Below are positions 1 through 7,440 of a stretch of 64,000 nt of DNA, in pieces. The stretch covers positions 1,674,001-1,738,000 of the forward strand of contig NZ_CP088297.1 of NCBI RefSeq assembly GCF_024666615.1, given 5' to 3'. Position 1 is the stretch's first letter. Each line of letters starts with the position of its first letter. A program made the position numbers and the translations under genes. The notes under the pieces are model-generated. The model was given only the letters and a program-made list of their open reading frames with translations. It made no database searches and had not been told where the DNA came from. The DNA comes from Aquabacterium sp. J223. Lineage in GTDB: Bacteria > Pseudomonadota > Gammaproteobacteria > Burkholderiales > Burkholderiaceae_C.

Positions 1-1444
1 CGAAGCCCTTGGCGTCCAGCTCGACCAGGCCGGACAGCCAGCCGGTGTTGGGCTGCGCGCCGACCATGACGAACAGGCCCGCGGTCTCCACGCGGGTCTC
101 GACGCCGGCCTCGCGCAGCGTCACCGCCTCCAGCGTCTGCGACCCGTGCAGCGCCGTCACCTCGGCATGGTGGTGCAGGGTGATGGCGTCGTTCCTGCGG
201 ATCCGTTCGATCAGGTAGTCCGACATCGACGCCGCCAGCGAGGCGCCACGCACCACCAGGTGCACGCGCTGCGCCCGGCGGCTGAGGAACATCGCGGCCT
301 GGCCGGCGGAGTTGCCGCCGCCGATGACCACCGCGGTGCGGCCCGCGACGTGCCGCGCCTCCAGCTCGGTGGCGGCGTAGGACACGCCCGCGCCCTCGAA
401 CTGCGCCAGCCGGTCCAGCGGCAGGCGCCGGTACTGCACCCCGGTGGCCACCACCAGCGAACGCGCCCGCACCACCACGCCGTCGTCGAGCGTGACGGCG
501 AAGGCGTGACCCTCGCGGTGCAGCGCCGTCACCCGCCGCGGCACCGCGAAGCGCGTGCCGAACTTCAGCGACTGGATCTCGCCGCGCGCGCACAGGTCGG
601 CGCCGGAGATGCCGGTGGGGAAGCCCATGTAGTTCTCGATCCGCGACGAGGTGGCGGCCTGCCCGCCGACGGCGGTCTCGTCGACCACCAGCGCGCACAG
701 GCCTTCGGCGCCGGCGTACACCGCCGCCGCCAGCCCGGCGGGGCCGGCGCCGACGATCACCGTGTCGAACGTCGCGCCGTCCTCCACGGCCAGGTCCAGC
801 CCCAGGCGCCGCGCCAGGCTGTGCGGGGTGGGATCGGGCAGCACGCTGCGTTCGCCCAGCACCACCGCGCCGCGGTCCGACGGCACGCCGCAGCGCTGCG
901 CCAGCTGCAGGGCCTCGGCGCTGCCCAGCGCGAGGGCCCGGTAGGCGATGCGGTTCTGCGCCGCGAAGGCCTCGATCCGGCGCACCGCGCGGTCCACCTC
1001 GGGCCCGATGAGCGTCAGGCCGGCCTGGCCGCTCTCGATCAGGCGACGCCGCCGCCCGGCCAGCACCGTGATCACGATGTCGCTCATCTCCGGCAGGTCG
1101 GCCAGGGCCTGCAGCATGGCGGCGCGCGGCACGCGCAGGGCGGTGACCGGCGTCACCGCCCGGATGGTCAGCTGCGCCGTGCCGCCGGTGAGGAAACTCA
1201 TCTCGCCGGTGAACTGCGACGGGCCCATCGTGGCGTTGCCGTAGCGCTGGCCGGTGACCTCGTCCCAGGCCGCCGCCTCGCCTTCCAGCAGGTAGAAGAA
1301 CGCCTCGTTGGGCGAGCCGAAGGCGACGATCGTCTCGCCCGCCTCGAAGCGCACCACCTCGCCGACCTCGCGCAGCCGCTGCACATGGGCGGCCGACAGC
1401 GGCGTTCGCACATGGGTGTTGAGGTCGACGGCGGAGCTTTCCAT
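1..1444 (-). CDS. Cyclic-nucleotide-binding domain / thioredoxin-reductase-like FAD oxidoreductase (3' end outside window)
   Basis: The start ATG is the complement of 1442-1444 and the gene runs off the left edge, leaving about 481 codons. Residues about 15-140 look like a CRP-type cyclic-nucleotide-binding beta-roll (motifs FGSPNEAFFYLLEGE and TGEMSFLTGG). From about residue 225 a thioredoxin-reductase-like flavoprotein follows, with an FAD motif (VIVGAGPAGLAAAVYAG), GGQAATSSRIENYMGFP, and a second Rossmann motif (AVVIGGGNSAGQAAMF). The place where classical thioredoxin reductase carries its redox-active CxxC reads GVSYAATELEA, so those cysteines are missing. It is therefore unlikely to reduce thioredoxin in the usual way; such fusions occur elsewhere in Burkholderiales. 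The physiological substrate and the ligand of the sensor domain are unknown. It is divergent from the BMP transporter operon. Confidence 0.85.
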   Translation of the reverse strand, partial: MESSAVDLNTHVRTPLSAAHVQRLREVGEVVRFEAGETIVAFGSPNEAFFYLLEGEAAAWDEVTGQRYGNATMGPSQFTGEMSFLTGGTAQLTIRAVTPVTALRVPRAAMLQALADLPEMSDIVITVLAGRRRRLIESGQAGLTLIGPEVDRAVRRIEAFAAQNRIAYRALALGSAEALQLAQRCGVPSDRGAVVLGERSVLPDPTPHSLARRLGLDLAVEDGATFDTVIVGAGPAGLAAAVYAGAEGLCALVVDETAVGGQAATSSRIENYMGFPTGISGADLCARGEIQSLKFGTRFAVPRRVTALHREGHAFAVTLDDGVVVRARSLVVATGVQYRRLPLDRLAQFEGAGVSYAATELEARHVAGRTAVVIGGGNSAGQAAMFLSRRAQRVHLVVRGASLAASMSDYLIERIRRNDAITLHHHAEVTALHGSQTLEAVTLREAGVETRVETAGLFVMVGAQPNTGWLSGLVELDAKGF

Positions 1445-1525
1445 GGCAGTGTCCCGACGAAGTGCGCCGCGGGCGCAGGATCGGGTGGCAGTGTGCTCGA
1501 TCGCGGTTGATTGGGAAGCCCGGCC

Positions 1526-1540
1526 TGGTGGAACCCACCA
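1526..1540. other. Short inverted repeat in the divergent 1445-1623 gap
   Basis: TGGTGG and CCACCA are perfect 6-bp arms around a 3-nt spacer, in the 179-nt gap between the flavoprotein and the ABC transporter operon. It could be a regulator site for either gene. The arms are short and the region is GC-rich, so chance is possible. I see no convincing -35/-10 pair in this gap. Confidence 0.25.
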
Positions 1541-1623
1541 CCCCGCCTGAGCCGAACCGCGACCCGCGAACCCCGCGGCGCGCGATCGACCGGCGGCCGG
1601 GCCGGACCTAGCCTTGGCGGGCC

Positions 1624-3180
1624 ATGACGTCGGTGCCCGCCGCCCCCATCGATCTCCGCCTGCAGCGCCTCGACAAGCGCTTCGGCGCCGTCACCGCGGT
1701 GGCCGCCGCGGACCTGCACGTCCGCGGCGGCGAGGTGCTGGCCCTGCTGGGCGAGAACGGCGCCGGCAAGAGCACGCTGATGAAGCTGCTCTACGGCGTG
1801 CTGACGCCGGACGCCGGCAGCATCCACGTCGACGGCGCCGAGGTGCGCATCGCGTCGCCGCGGGAGGCGATGGCACTCGGCATCGGCATGGTGTTCCAGC
1901 AGTTCAGCCTCGTCCCGGCGCTGTCGGTGCGCGAGAACCTGGCGCTGGCGGTGCCGTCTTCGCCATGGTGGCTGGGACGCCGTGGCCGGCGGCTGCGGGC
2001 GCTCGATGACCACTTGCACACGTTGGCACCGGGACTCGACGCCGAGGCGTCGGCGTCCTCGTTGGCGGTGGGCCAGTTGCAGCTGGTCGAGCTCGCCAAG
2101 GTGCTGTTGTCGATCGGTTCGCCGCAGGGCGGGGCGCGCCAGGCGCGCTGCGTCATCCTCGACGAGCCCAGCGCGGTGCTCACCCCGGCCGAGGCCGAGC
2201 GGCTGTGGGCGCTTATCCGCGGCCTGACCGCGCGCGGCGTGGCCGTCGTGCTCATCACGCACAAGCTGGCCGACGTGCGGGCCTGCGCCGACCGGGTGGC
2301 GGTGATGCGTGCCGGTCGGGTGGTGGCCCAGGTGGCGGCCGAGGACGCCACTGATGCACGCATCGTCAACTGGATGGTGGGCGAGGCGCCGCCGCCGGTG
2401 CGGGCGCCGCGGGCGCCGGACGACCGGGCGCCGGTGCGGCTGGCCCTGGCCGGCGTCTGCGCCGGCCGGGCGCGGCAGGCCACCCTCGAGGTGCGGGCCG
2501 GCGAGATCGTCGGCGTCGCCGGCGTGTCGGGCAGTGGTCAGACCGACCTGGCCGAGGCGGTGGCCGGTCTGCGCCCGTTGCAGGCCGGCGAGGTGATCCT
2601 CGACGGCACGCTGCTGCGGGCGCCACGCCTGCCGTCGCGGCCGACGCCGCAGCTCGGCGTCATCCCGAGCGAGCCGGCGCGCAACGCGGTGGCGCCCGAG
2701 TTGTCGCTGGCGGTCAACCTGGCGCTCAAGCGGTTGCGCACGCTGCCCTTCATGCCGCGCCGGTCGGCGCTGCTGCACGATGCCGACGCGCTGATCGCGC
2801 GCTTCGGCGTGCGCCCGGCCGATGCGCGGGCGTCGGCGCGGGCGCTGTCCGGCGGCAACCTGCAGAAGCTGGTCATCGCCCGCGAGCTGCACGACGCGCC
2901 GGTGGCGGTGGTCGCCTGCTACCCGACCATGGGCCTGGACGTGGCCGCCAGCGCGCAGGTCTACGACACGCTGTTCGGCTTGGCAACGCAGGGCTGCGCG
3001 GTGCTCTGGGTCAGCGAGGACCTGGACGACCTGCTGCGCCATGCGCACCGCATCGCGGTGATGTTCGACGGCCGGCTGGTGACGGTGGCCGACGCCTCGC
3101 GCACCAGCGCGCAGGCGCTGGGGGCATGGATGAGCGGACAGCCGGCGTCGACGCCGGTGTCGATGAAGGTCGCGGCATGA
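1624..3180 (+). CDS. BMP-family ABC importer, double ATP-binding subunit
   Basis: A 518-residue tandem ATPase like those of nucleoside and simple-sugar importers. The N-terminal half has a full Walker A (LLGENGAGKSTLM, about residues 44-56), a Q-loop (GMVFQQFSL) and a Walker B (CVILDEPSAVLTP). The C-terminal half has a degenerate P-loop (VAGVSGSGQTDLAEA) and a good signature (ALSGGNLQKLVIARE). In this subfamily the second site commonly keeps the signature but loses full Walker A. It should energise uptake through the two permeases encoded just downstream; the next gene starts inside its stop (ATGA at 3177-3180). The BMP binding protein two genes on suggests a nucleoside or purine-like ligand, but the substrate is inferred from family only. 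Confidence 0.9.
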   Translation: MTSVPAAPIDLRLQRLDKRFGAVTAVAAADLHVRGGEVLALLGENGAGKSTLMKLLYGVLTPDAGSIHVDGAEVRIASPREAMALGIGMVFQQFSLVPALSVRENLALAVPSSPWWLGRRGRRLRALDDHLHTLAPGLDAEASASSLAVGQLQLVELAKVLLSIGSPQGGARQARCVILDEPSAVLTPAEAERLWALIRGLTARGVAVVLITHKLADVRACADRVAVMRAGRVVAQVAAEDATDARIVNWMVGEAPPPVRAPRAPDDRAPVRLALAGVCAGRARQATLEVRAGEIVGVAGVSGSGQTDLAEAVAGLRPLQAGEVILDGTLLRAPRLPSRPTPQLGVIPSEPARNAVAPELSLAVNLALKRLRTLPFMPRRSALLHDADALIARFGVRPADARASARALSGGNLQKLVIARELHDAPVAVVACYPTMGLDVAASAQVYDTLFGLATQGCAVLWVSEDLDDLLRHAHRIAVMFDGRLVTVADASRTSAQALGAWMSGQPASTPVSMKVAA

Positions 3181-4179
3181 GGCGGGACCTTGCCCCGGGG
3201 CTGCACGCGCTGAGCGTCGGCGCGCTGTTCATCCTGCTGTCGATGCTGTTCTTCGTGGCCATCGGCCGCGAGCCGCTGCACTTGCTGCGCGAGATCGCGG
3301 AGGCGGCCGCCGGCAGCGGTTATGCCGCGGGCGAATCGCTGGTGCGCGCCACGCCCATCCTGCTGTGCGCGCTGGCCACCGTGGTGCCGGCCCGGCTGGG
3401 GCTGATCTCGGTGGGCGCGGAGGGGCAGCTGTGCGCCGGCGCCATCGCCGGCACTGGCGCGGTGCTGGTGGGCTGCTCGTCGCTGACCATCGTGCTGGCC
3501 TCGCGGCGCCCTCGGGGGGCACTGTGGTCGCTGCTGCCAGCGCTGCTGCGGGTGGGCGCGCGGGTCAACGAGACGATCGCCACGCTGATGCTCAACTACG
3601 TGGCGGCACTGGCGATCACCTGGCTGGTCTACGGCCCGTGGAAGAGCCCGCACAGCCAGGGCTGGCCGGCCAGCATCGAGTTCCCCGACGCCGTTCGCCT
3701 GCCCAGCCTGGGCGATTCACGGGTGCACGCCGGGCTGTTCATCGCGCTGGCGCTGGCGATCGCGCTGCACGCGCTGTTCACCCGCACGCGCTGGGGGCTG
3801 GTGCTCGATGTGCTGCGCAGCAACCCGCGGCTGGCGCCGCTGGCCGGGCTGAACTTCGATCGCCAGGTGCTGCTGACCATGGGCCTGGGCGGTGCGCTGG
3901 CCGGCCTGGCCGGCATCGCCGAGACCGGCGCGGTGCAGGGCCGCCTGCAGCCCGACCTGGCCCAGGGGGCGGGCCTGAGCGGTTTCCTCGTCGCCTGGCT
4001 GGCGGGCCGGCGCATCGGGCCGGTGGTCGTTCTGTCGCTGCTGGTCGGTGCGCTGCTGGCGGCGGGGGGATGGCCTGCAGATGACCACGCAGGTGCCGTC
4101 GTCGGCCACGCTGGTGGTGCAGGGCCTGCTGTTCGTCTCGCTGCTGGCGGTGGGCGGCTGGAGGGCCGGCCGTGGCTGA
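3177..4179 (+). CDS. BMP-family ABC importer, permease 1 (apparent -1 frameshift near 3' end)
   Basis: A multi-spanning permease of the YufP/BPD_transp_2 kind; the start ATG overlaps the ATPase stop. Diagnostic motifs are LGLISVGAEGQLCAG and VNETIATLMLNYVAALAITW. The frame is intact to about 4064, where a run of six G (4064-4069) is followed by unrelated sequence. Adding one G restores the expected tail (DGLQMTTQVPSS, then LLFVSLLAVGGW) and a TGA at 4177-4179, which overlaps the GTG start of the next gene by 8 nt as operon spacing predicts. A second, weaker oddity is that the segment about 3500-3520 (SRRPRGALW) looks short and unlike family members; reading seven codons there in another frame would give ALGG before ALW, so a compensated pair of indels is possible but unproven. 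Function: inward translocation of the BMP ligand. Confidence 0.8.
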
Positions 4180-5057
4180 GGCCGCCGACGCGCTGCTCAA
4201 CGGCCTGGCGGTCTCCACCGTGCGCAGCGCCACGCCGCTGCTGCTGGTGCTGCTGGGCGAATGCCTGACGCAGCGGGTGGGGCGCATCAACCTCGGCGTC
4301 GAAGGGCAGATGCTGGTCGGCGCGGTGGCCGGCTTCGGCGCCGCGTCGGCCAGCGGCAACCCGTGGCTGGGACTGTGCGCGGGTGCGCTGGCCGGCGCCC
4401 TGTTGTCGTCGGTGTACGCCGCGCTCACGGTGGCGGTGAAGGCCGACCCCTTCGCCAGCGGGTTGGCGGTGTGGCTGCTCGGTTCTGGCATCAGCGCCTA
4501 CGCCGGCGCCAGATGGGTCGGCCGGCCGATGGCCGGCTTCGATGCCGGGCCTGGCGGCGTCACGCCCACGATGGTGATCGCGCTGGCGGCGGTCCCGCTC
4601 GTCGCACTGTGGCTGTACCGCAGCCGAACCGGCCTGCGCTGGCGTGCGGTGGGCGAAAGCCCGGACGTGGCGCGCGCCGCGGGCATCGTGCCGTGGCGGG
4701 TGATGACCGCCGGCGTCGCGGTGGGTGGCCTGCTGTCCGGCCTGGGCGGGGCCGCGCTGTCGGTGGACCACACCCGCACCTGGGCCGAGGGCATGACGGC
4801 GGGCCGCGGCATCGTCGCCGTCGGGCTGGTCATCGTCGCCCGCTGGAACCCCCTGGTTGACGCTGCCGGCGGCGCTGCTGTTCGGCTTGGCCGAGGCGCT
4901 GTCGCTGCGCCTGCAGGCCGCCGATGCCGCGGTCAGCGCCCACCTGCTGCACACGCTGCCCTACCTCGTCAGCCTGGCCGTCTTCACCGTCACCTGCCTG
5001 CGCATGAAGGATGGCGGCGGCGCCCCGGCCGGCTTGCGCTCCGTGCTCGAACGTTGA
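4172..5057 (+). CDS. BMP-family ABC importer, permease 2 (apparent +1 frameshift near 3' end)
   Basis: Partner permease of the YufQ kind, starting GTG at 4172. Recognisable motifs are LLGECLTQRVGRINLGVEG, AGFGAASASGNPW and VGESPDVARAAGIV. The frame holds to about 4854 (IVARWNPL). There the sequence CTGGTTGACG carries one base too many; removing one G gives PLLTLPAALLFGLAEALSLR and continues cleanly to the TGA at 5055-5057 (ending GLRSVLER). Both permeases of one transporter are thus broken in their last fifth, by opposite one-base changes. Translation from the TTG at 4857 as a separate protein is unlikely. If the shifts are real the importer would be dead; if they are errors the operon is normal. 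About 40 nt separate it from the binding-protein gene. Confidence 0.8.
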
Positions 5058-5096
5058 CCCGCGTTCCAGTCCCTCGATCACCCCAAGGAGCCTCCG

Positions 5097-6158
5097 ATGA
5101 AGACCTTCCGTTCGCTCGCCGTGCTGTTCTCCCTGTCCGCCGCGCTGGCAGCGCCGGTGGCGGCCGCCACCCTCGGCTACATCTACGTCGGTCCCGAGAA
5201 GGACTACGGCTACAACACCTCGATGGACATCGGCCGCCAGTACGTGGCCAAGAACCTGCCGGGCACCAAGACCCTGCACGTGGAGAACGTGCCCGAGACC
5301 GCCGAGGTGGAGAAGGTGATGGAGCGCATGATCCGTTCCGGCGCCAGCATCATCTTCGCCACCAGCTACGGCTACCTGGACTACGCCGTCTCGCTCGGCA
5401 AGAAGTACCCCAAGGTGGCCTTCCTGCACGCCGGCGGGTTGAAGCTGGGCGACAACGTCGGCACCTACTGGGCCAATTCCGACGACGCGATGTACCTCGC
5501 CGGCATGGCGGCCGGCGCGGTGAGCAAGAGCGGCAAGCTGGGCTTCATCGCCGCCTTCCCGATCCCGCAGGTGGTGCGCTCGATCAACGCGTTCACGCTC
5601 GGTGCGCAGGCCATGAACCCCAAGGCCACCACCAGCGTGGTGTGGACCGGCGGCTGGCTGCTGCCCGCCAAGGAGGCCGAGGCCACCAACTCGCTGGTCG
5701 ACGCCGGCATCGATGTCATCGGCGAGCAGGTGGACAGCCCGATCACCATCGCGCAGACCGCCGAGAAGCGCGGCATCCACGTCGTCGGCAAGGACGTGGA
5801 CGTGTCGAAGCTGGCGCCGAAGGCGGTGCTCACCGGCGCCTCCTGGAACTGGGGCCCGACCATGCTGAAGCTGACGAAGGAGATCCAGGCCGGGACCTGG
5901 AAGCCCAGCCATGTGCGCGGCGACCTGAAGGACGGCACCGTGGTGCTCGACCCCTTCGGCGCGGCCGTGCCGCAGGCGGCGCGCGCCACCGTGCTGGCGA
6001 AGAAGCAGGACATCCTCGACGGCAAGTTCGTCGTCTGGTCCGGGCCGCTGGCCGGCCAGGAGGGCCACGAGATCCTGCCCGCCGGCAAGCCGATGCCGAT
6101 GGAGCAGCTGGAAAGCATGAACTTCTTCGTGCGTGGCGTCATCGGCACGGTGAAGTGA
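5097..6158 (+). CDS. BMP (PnrA-like) periplasmic substrate-binding protein
   Basis: A 353-residue binding protein with a cleavable signal peptide (MKTFRSLAVLFSLSAALAAP, then VAAA). There is no lipobox cysteine, so it should be free in the periplasm rather than a lipoprotein like spirochaete PnrA/TmpC. Mature motifs fit the Bmp family: LGYIYVGPEKDYGYN, MIRSGASIIFATSYGYLD, and KLGFIAAFPIPQVVRSINAF. A ribosome site (AAGGAG at about 5083-5088) lies 8-9 nt before the ATG. Known family ligands are nucleosides and purines. Here the next two genes are a RutB-like hydrolase and a RidA-like protein, which suggests a nitrogen-rich ring compound or its breakdown product. Confidence 0.9.
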   Translation: MKTFRSLAVLFSLSAALAAPVAAATLGYIYVGPEKDYGYNTSMDIGRQYVAKNLPGTKTLHVENVPETAEVEKVMERMIRSGASIIFATSYGYLDYAVSLGKKYPKVAFLHAGGLKLGDNVGTYWANSDDAMYLAGMAAGAVSKSGKLGFIAAFPIPQVVRSINAFTLGAQAMNPKATTSVVWTGGWLLPAKEAEATNSLVDAGIDVIGEQVDSPITIAQTAEKRGIHVVGKDVDVSKLAPKAVLTGASWNWGPTMLKLTKEIQAGTWKPSHVRGDLKDGTVVLDPFGAAVPQAARATVLAKKQDILDGKFVVWSGPLAGQEGHEILPAGKPMPMEQLESMNFFVRGVIGTVK

Positions 6159-6931
6159 CGGTGGCCGCGATGCACGTCCTCGGCGCCCATGCCGCCAACC
6201 GCTGGCGGGTGGACGCCACCCGCTGCGACCTCTCGCGCGCCGAGCGCCTGCCGGTGCGCCCGGTGGCGCTGGACGCCCAGCCGCAGCACGTGGTGATCGA
6301 CGCCCACCGCAGCGCGCTGGTGATCGTCGACATGCAGAACGACTTCTGCAGCGAAGGCGGCTACCTGCACCACCGCGGCATCGACATCACGCCCGACCGT
6401 GCGCCCATCGCGCCGCTGCAGGTGCTGGTGCCGGTGCTGCGGTCCCAGGGCGTGCCCATCGTCTGGCTGAACTGGGGCGTGCGGCGCGACCTGCTCAACA
6501 TCCACCCGTCGCTGCTGCACGCCCACACCCACGACGGCACGCCGCCCGGCCTGGGCGAGCGCATCCCGGGCGGCGACGTCATCCTGCGCGAGGGCTCCTG
6601 GGGCGCGGCCATCGTCGACGAGCTGAACCCCGGCGAGCGCGACATCCACGTCACCAAGCACCGCTTCAGCGGCTTCTGGGACACGCCGCTGGACAGCATC
6701 CTGCGCAACATGGGCGTCTGCACGCTGTTCTTCGCCGGCGTCAACGCCGACCAGTGCGTGATGACCACGCTGGAGGACGCCAGCTTCCTGGGCTACGACG
6801 TGCTGATGCTGCGCGACTGCGTGGGCACCACCTCGCCGCCGTTCTGCATGCAGGCCACCGAGTTCAACGTCCAGCTGCTGTACGGCTTCATGACGGACTC
6901 GGCAGCGCTGATGAAGGGGTTGGCGGCATGA
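6155..6931 (+). CDS. Isochorismatase-like cysteine hydrolase (RutB-like amidohydrolase)
   Basis: The likely start is the GTG at 6155, overlapping the upstream TGA; the ATG at 6170 is the alternative. From the GTG it is 258 residues. The cysteine-hydrolase triad is visible: Asp in LVIVDMQNDFCSEGGYLH (about residue 59), Lys in HVTKHRFSGFWDTPLD, and Cys in FFAGVNADQCVMTTLEDA. The long N-terminal segment and the NDFCSEGGY context resemble ureidoacrylate/peroxyureidoacrylate amidohydrolases (RutB), which release carbamate from a ring-opened pyrimidine. Coupling to a BMP importer and a RidA protein supports a role in nucleobase or ureide use. I would not name it rutB, because no RutA/RutF partners lie nearby. 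Confidence 0.8.
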   Translation: MTVAAMHVLGAHAANRWRVDATRCDLSRAERLPVRPVALDAQPQHVVIDAHRSALVIVDMQNDFCSEGGYLHHRGIDITPDRAPIAPLQVLVPVLRSQGVPIVWLNWGVRRDLLNIHPSLLHAHTHDGTPPGLGERIPGGDVILREGSWGAAIVDELNPGERDIHVTKHRFSGFWDTPLDSILRNMGVCTLFFAGVNADQCVMTTLEDASFLGYDVLMLRDCVGTTSPPFCMQATEFNVQLLYGFMTDSAALMKGLAA

Positions 6932-7401
6932 GTGTTGTGGAAGACCGGTTGGCCGAACTGGGGCTTGAGCTGCCGGTGCCACCCACCCCCATCGCCAACT
7001 TCGTGCCTTGGCGGCTGCACGGCGGCCTGGTCTGGCTGGCCGGCCAGGTCAACGAATGGAACGGCACGGTGCCCTTCGTCGGCAAGGTCGGCCGCGAGTT
7101 CGACCTGGCGCAGGGCCAGCAGGCGGCGCGGCTGTGCGCCTTGAACCTGCTGGCCTGCCTGAAGCTGGCCTGCGGTGGCGACCTCCAGCGGGTGCGCGGC
7201 TGCGTGAACGTCGGCGGTTTCGTCAACTGCGCGCCGGCGTTCGAGTTCGTGCCGGCGGTGGTCAACGGCGCCTCCGACCTGTTCGTCGCGCTCTGGGGCG
7301 AGGCCGGCCGGCATGCCCGCACCGCGGTGGGCGTGGCCAGCCTGCCGCGGCGCGCCGCCGTGGAGGTGAACGCGGTGTTCGCCGTCGACGCGCTGGGGTA
7401 A
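6928..7401 (+). CDS. RidA/YjgF/Rut-family protein
   Basis: A 157-residue protein whose ATG overlaps the hydrolase stop (ATGA). Family features include LVWLAGQVNEWNGTVPF, the LNLLACLKLACGGDLQRV helix, and the closing RTAVGVASLPRRAAVEVNA strand. That region holds the arginine which in RidA contacts the substrate carboxylate. It belongs to the longer, ~150-residue YjgF branch rather than the ~128-residue canonical RidA. Family chemistry is deamination of reactive enamines/imines, or hydrolysis of aminoacrylate-like intermediates as proposed for RutC. As the last gene of the transporter operon it probably clears a reactive product of the upstream hydrolase. A 39-nt gap follows before the sensor kinase, so co-transcription with it is possible. 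Confidence 0.85.
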   Translation: MSVVEDRLAELGLELPVPPTPIANFVPWRLHGGLVWLAGQVNEWNGTVPFVGKVGREFDLAQGQQAARLCALNLLACLKLACGGDLQRVRGCVNVGGFVNCAPAFEFVPAVVNGASDLFVALWGEAGRHARTAVGVASLPRRAAVEVNAVFAVDALG

Positions 7402-7440
7402 GCCCGCACTGGCCCGCTTGCTGCTTCGACGCTGCCGGCC

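Noticed and set aside
3126..3176. Upstream start for permease 1
   Set aside because: The extension lies inside the ATPase gene and lacks a signal or family match; the ATG at 3177 makes the usual 4-nt overlap.
4857..5057. Separate 66-residue protein starting at TTG 4857
   Set aside because: Its sequence is exactly the missing permease C-terminus; a frame break in permease 2 explains it better.
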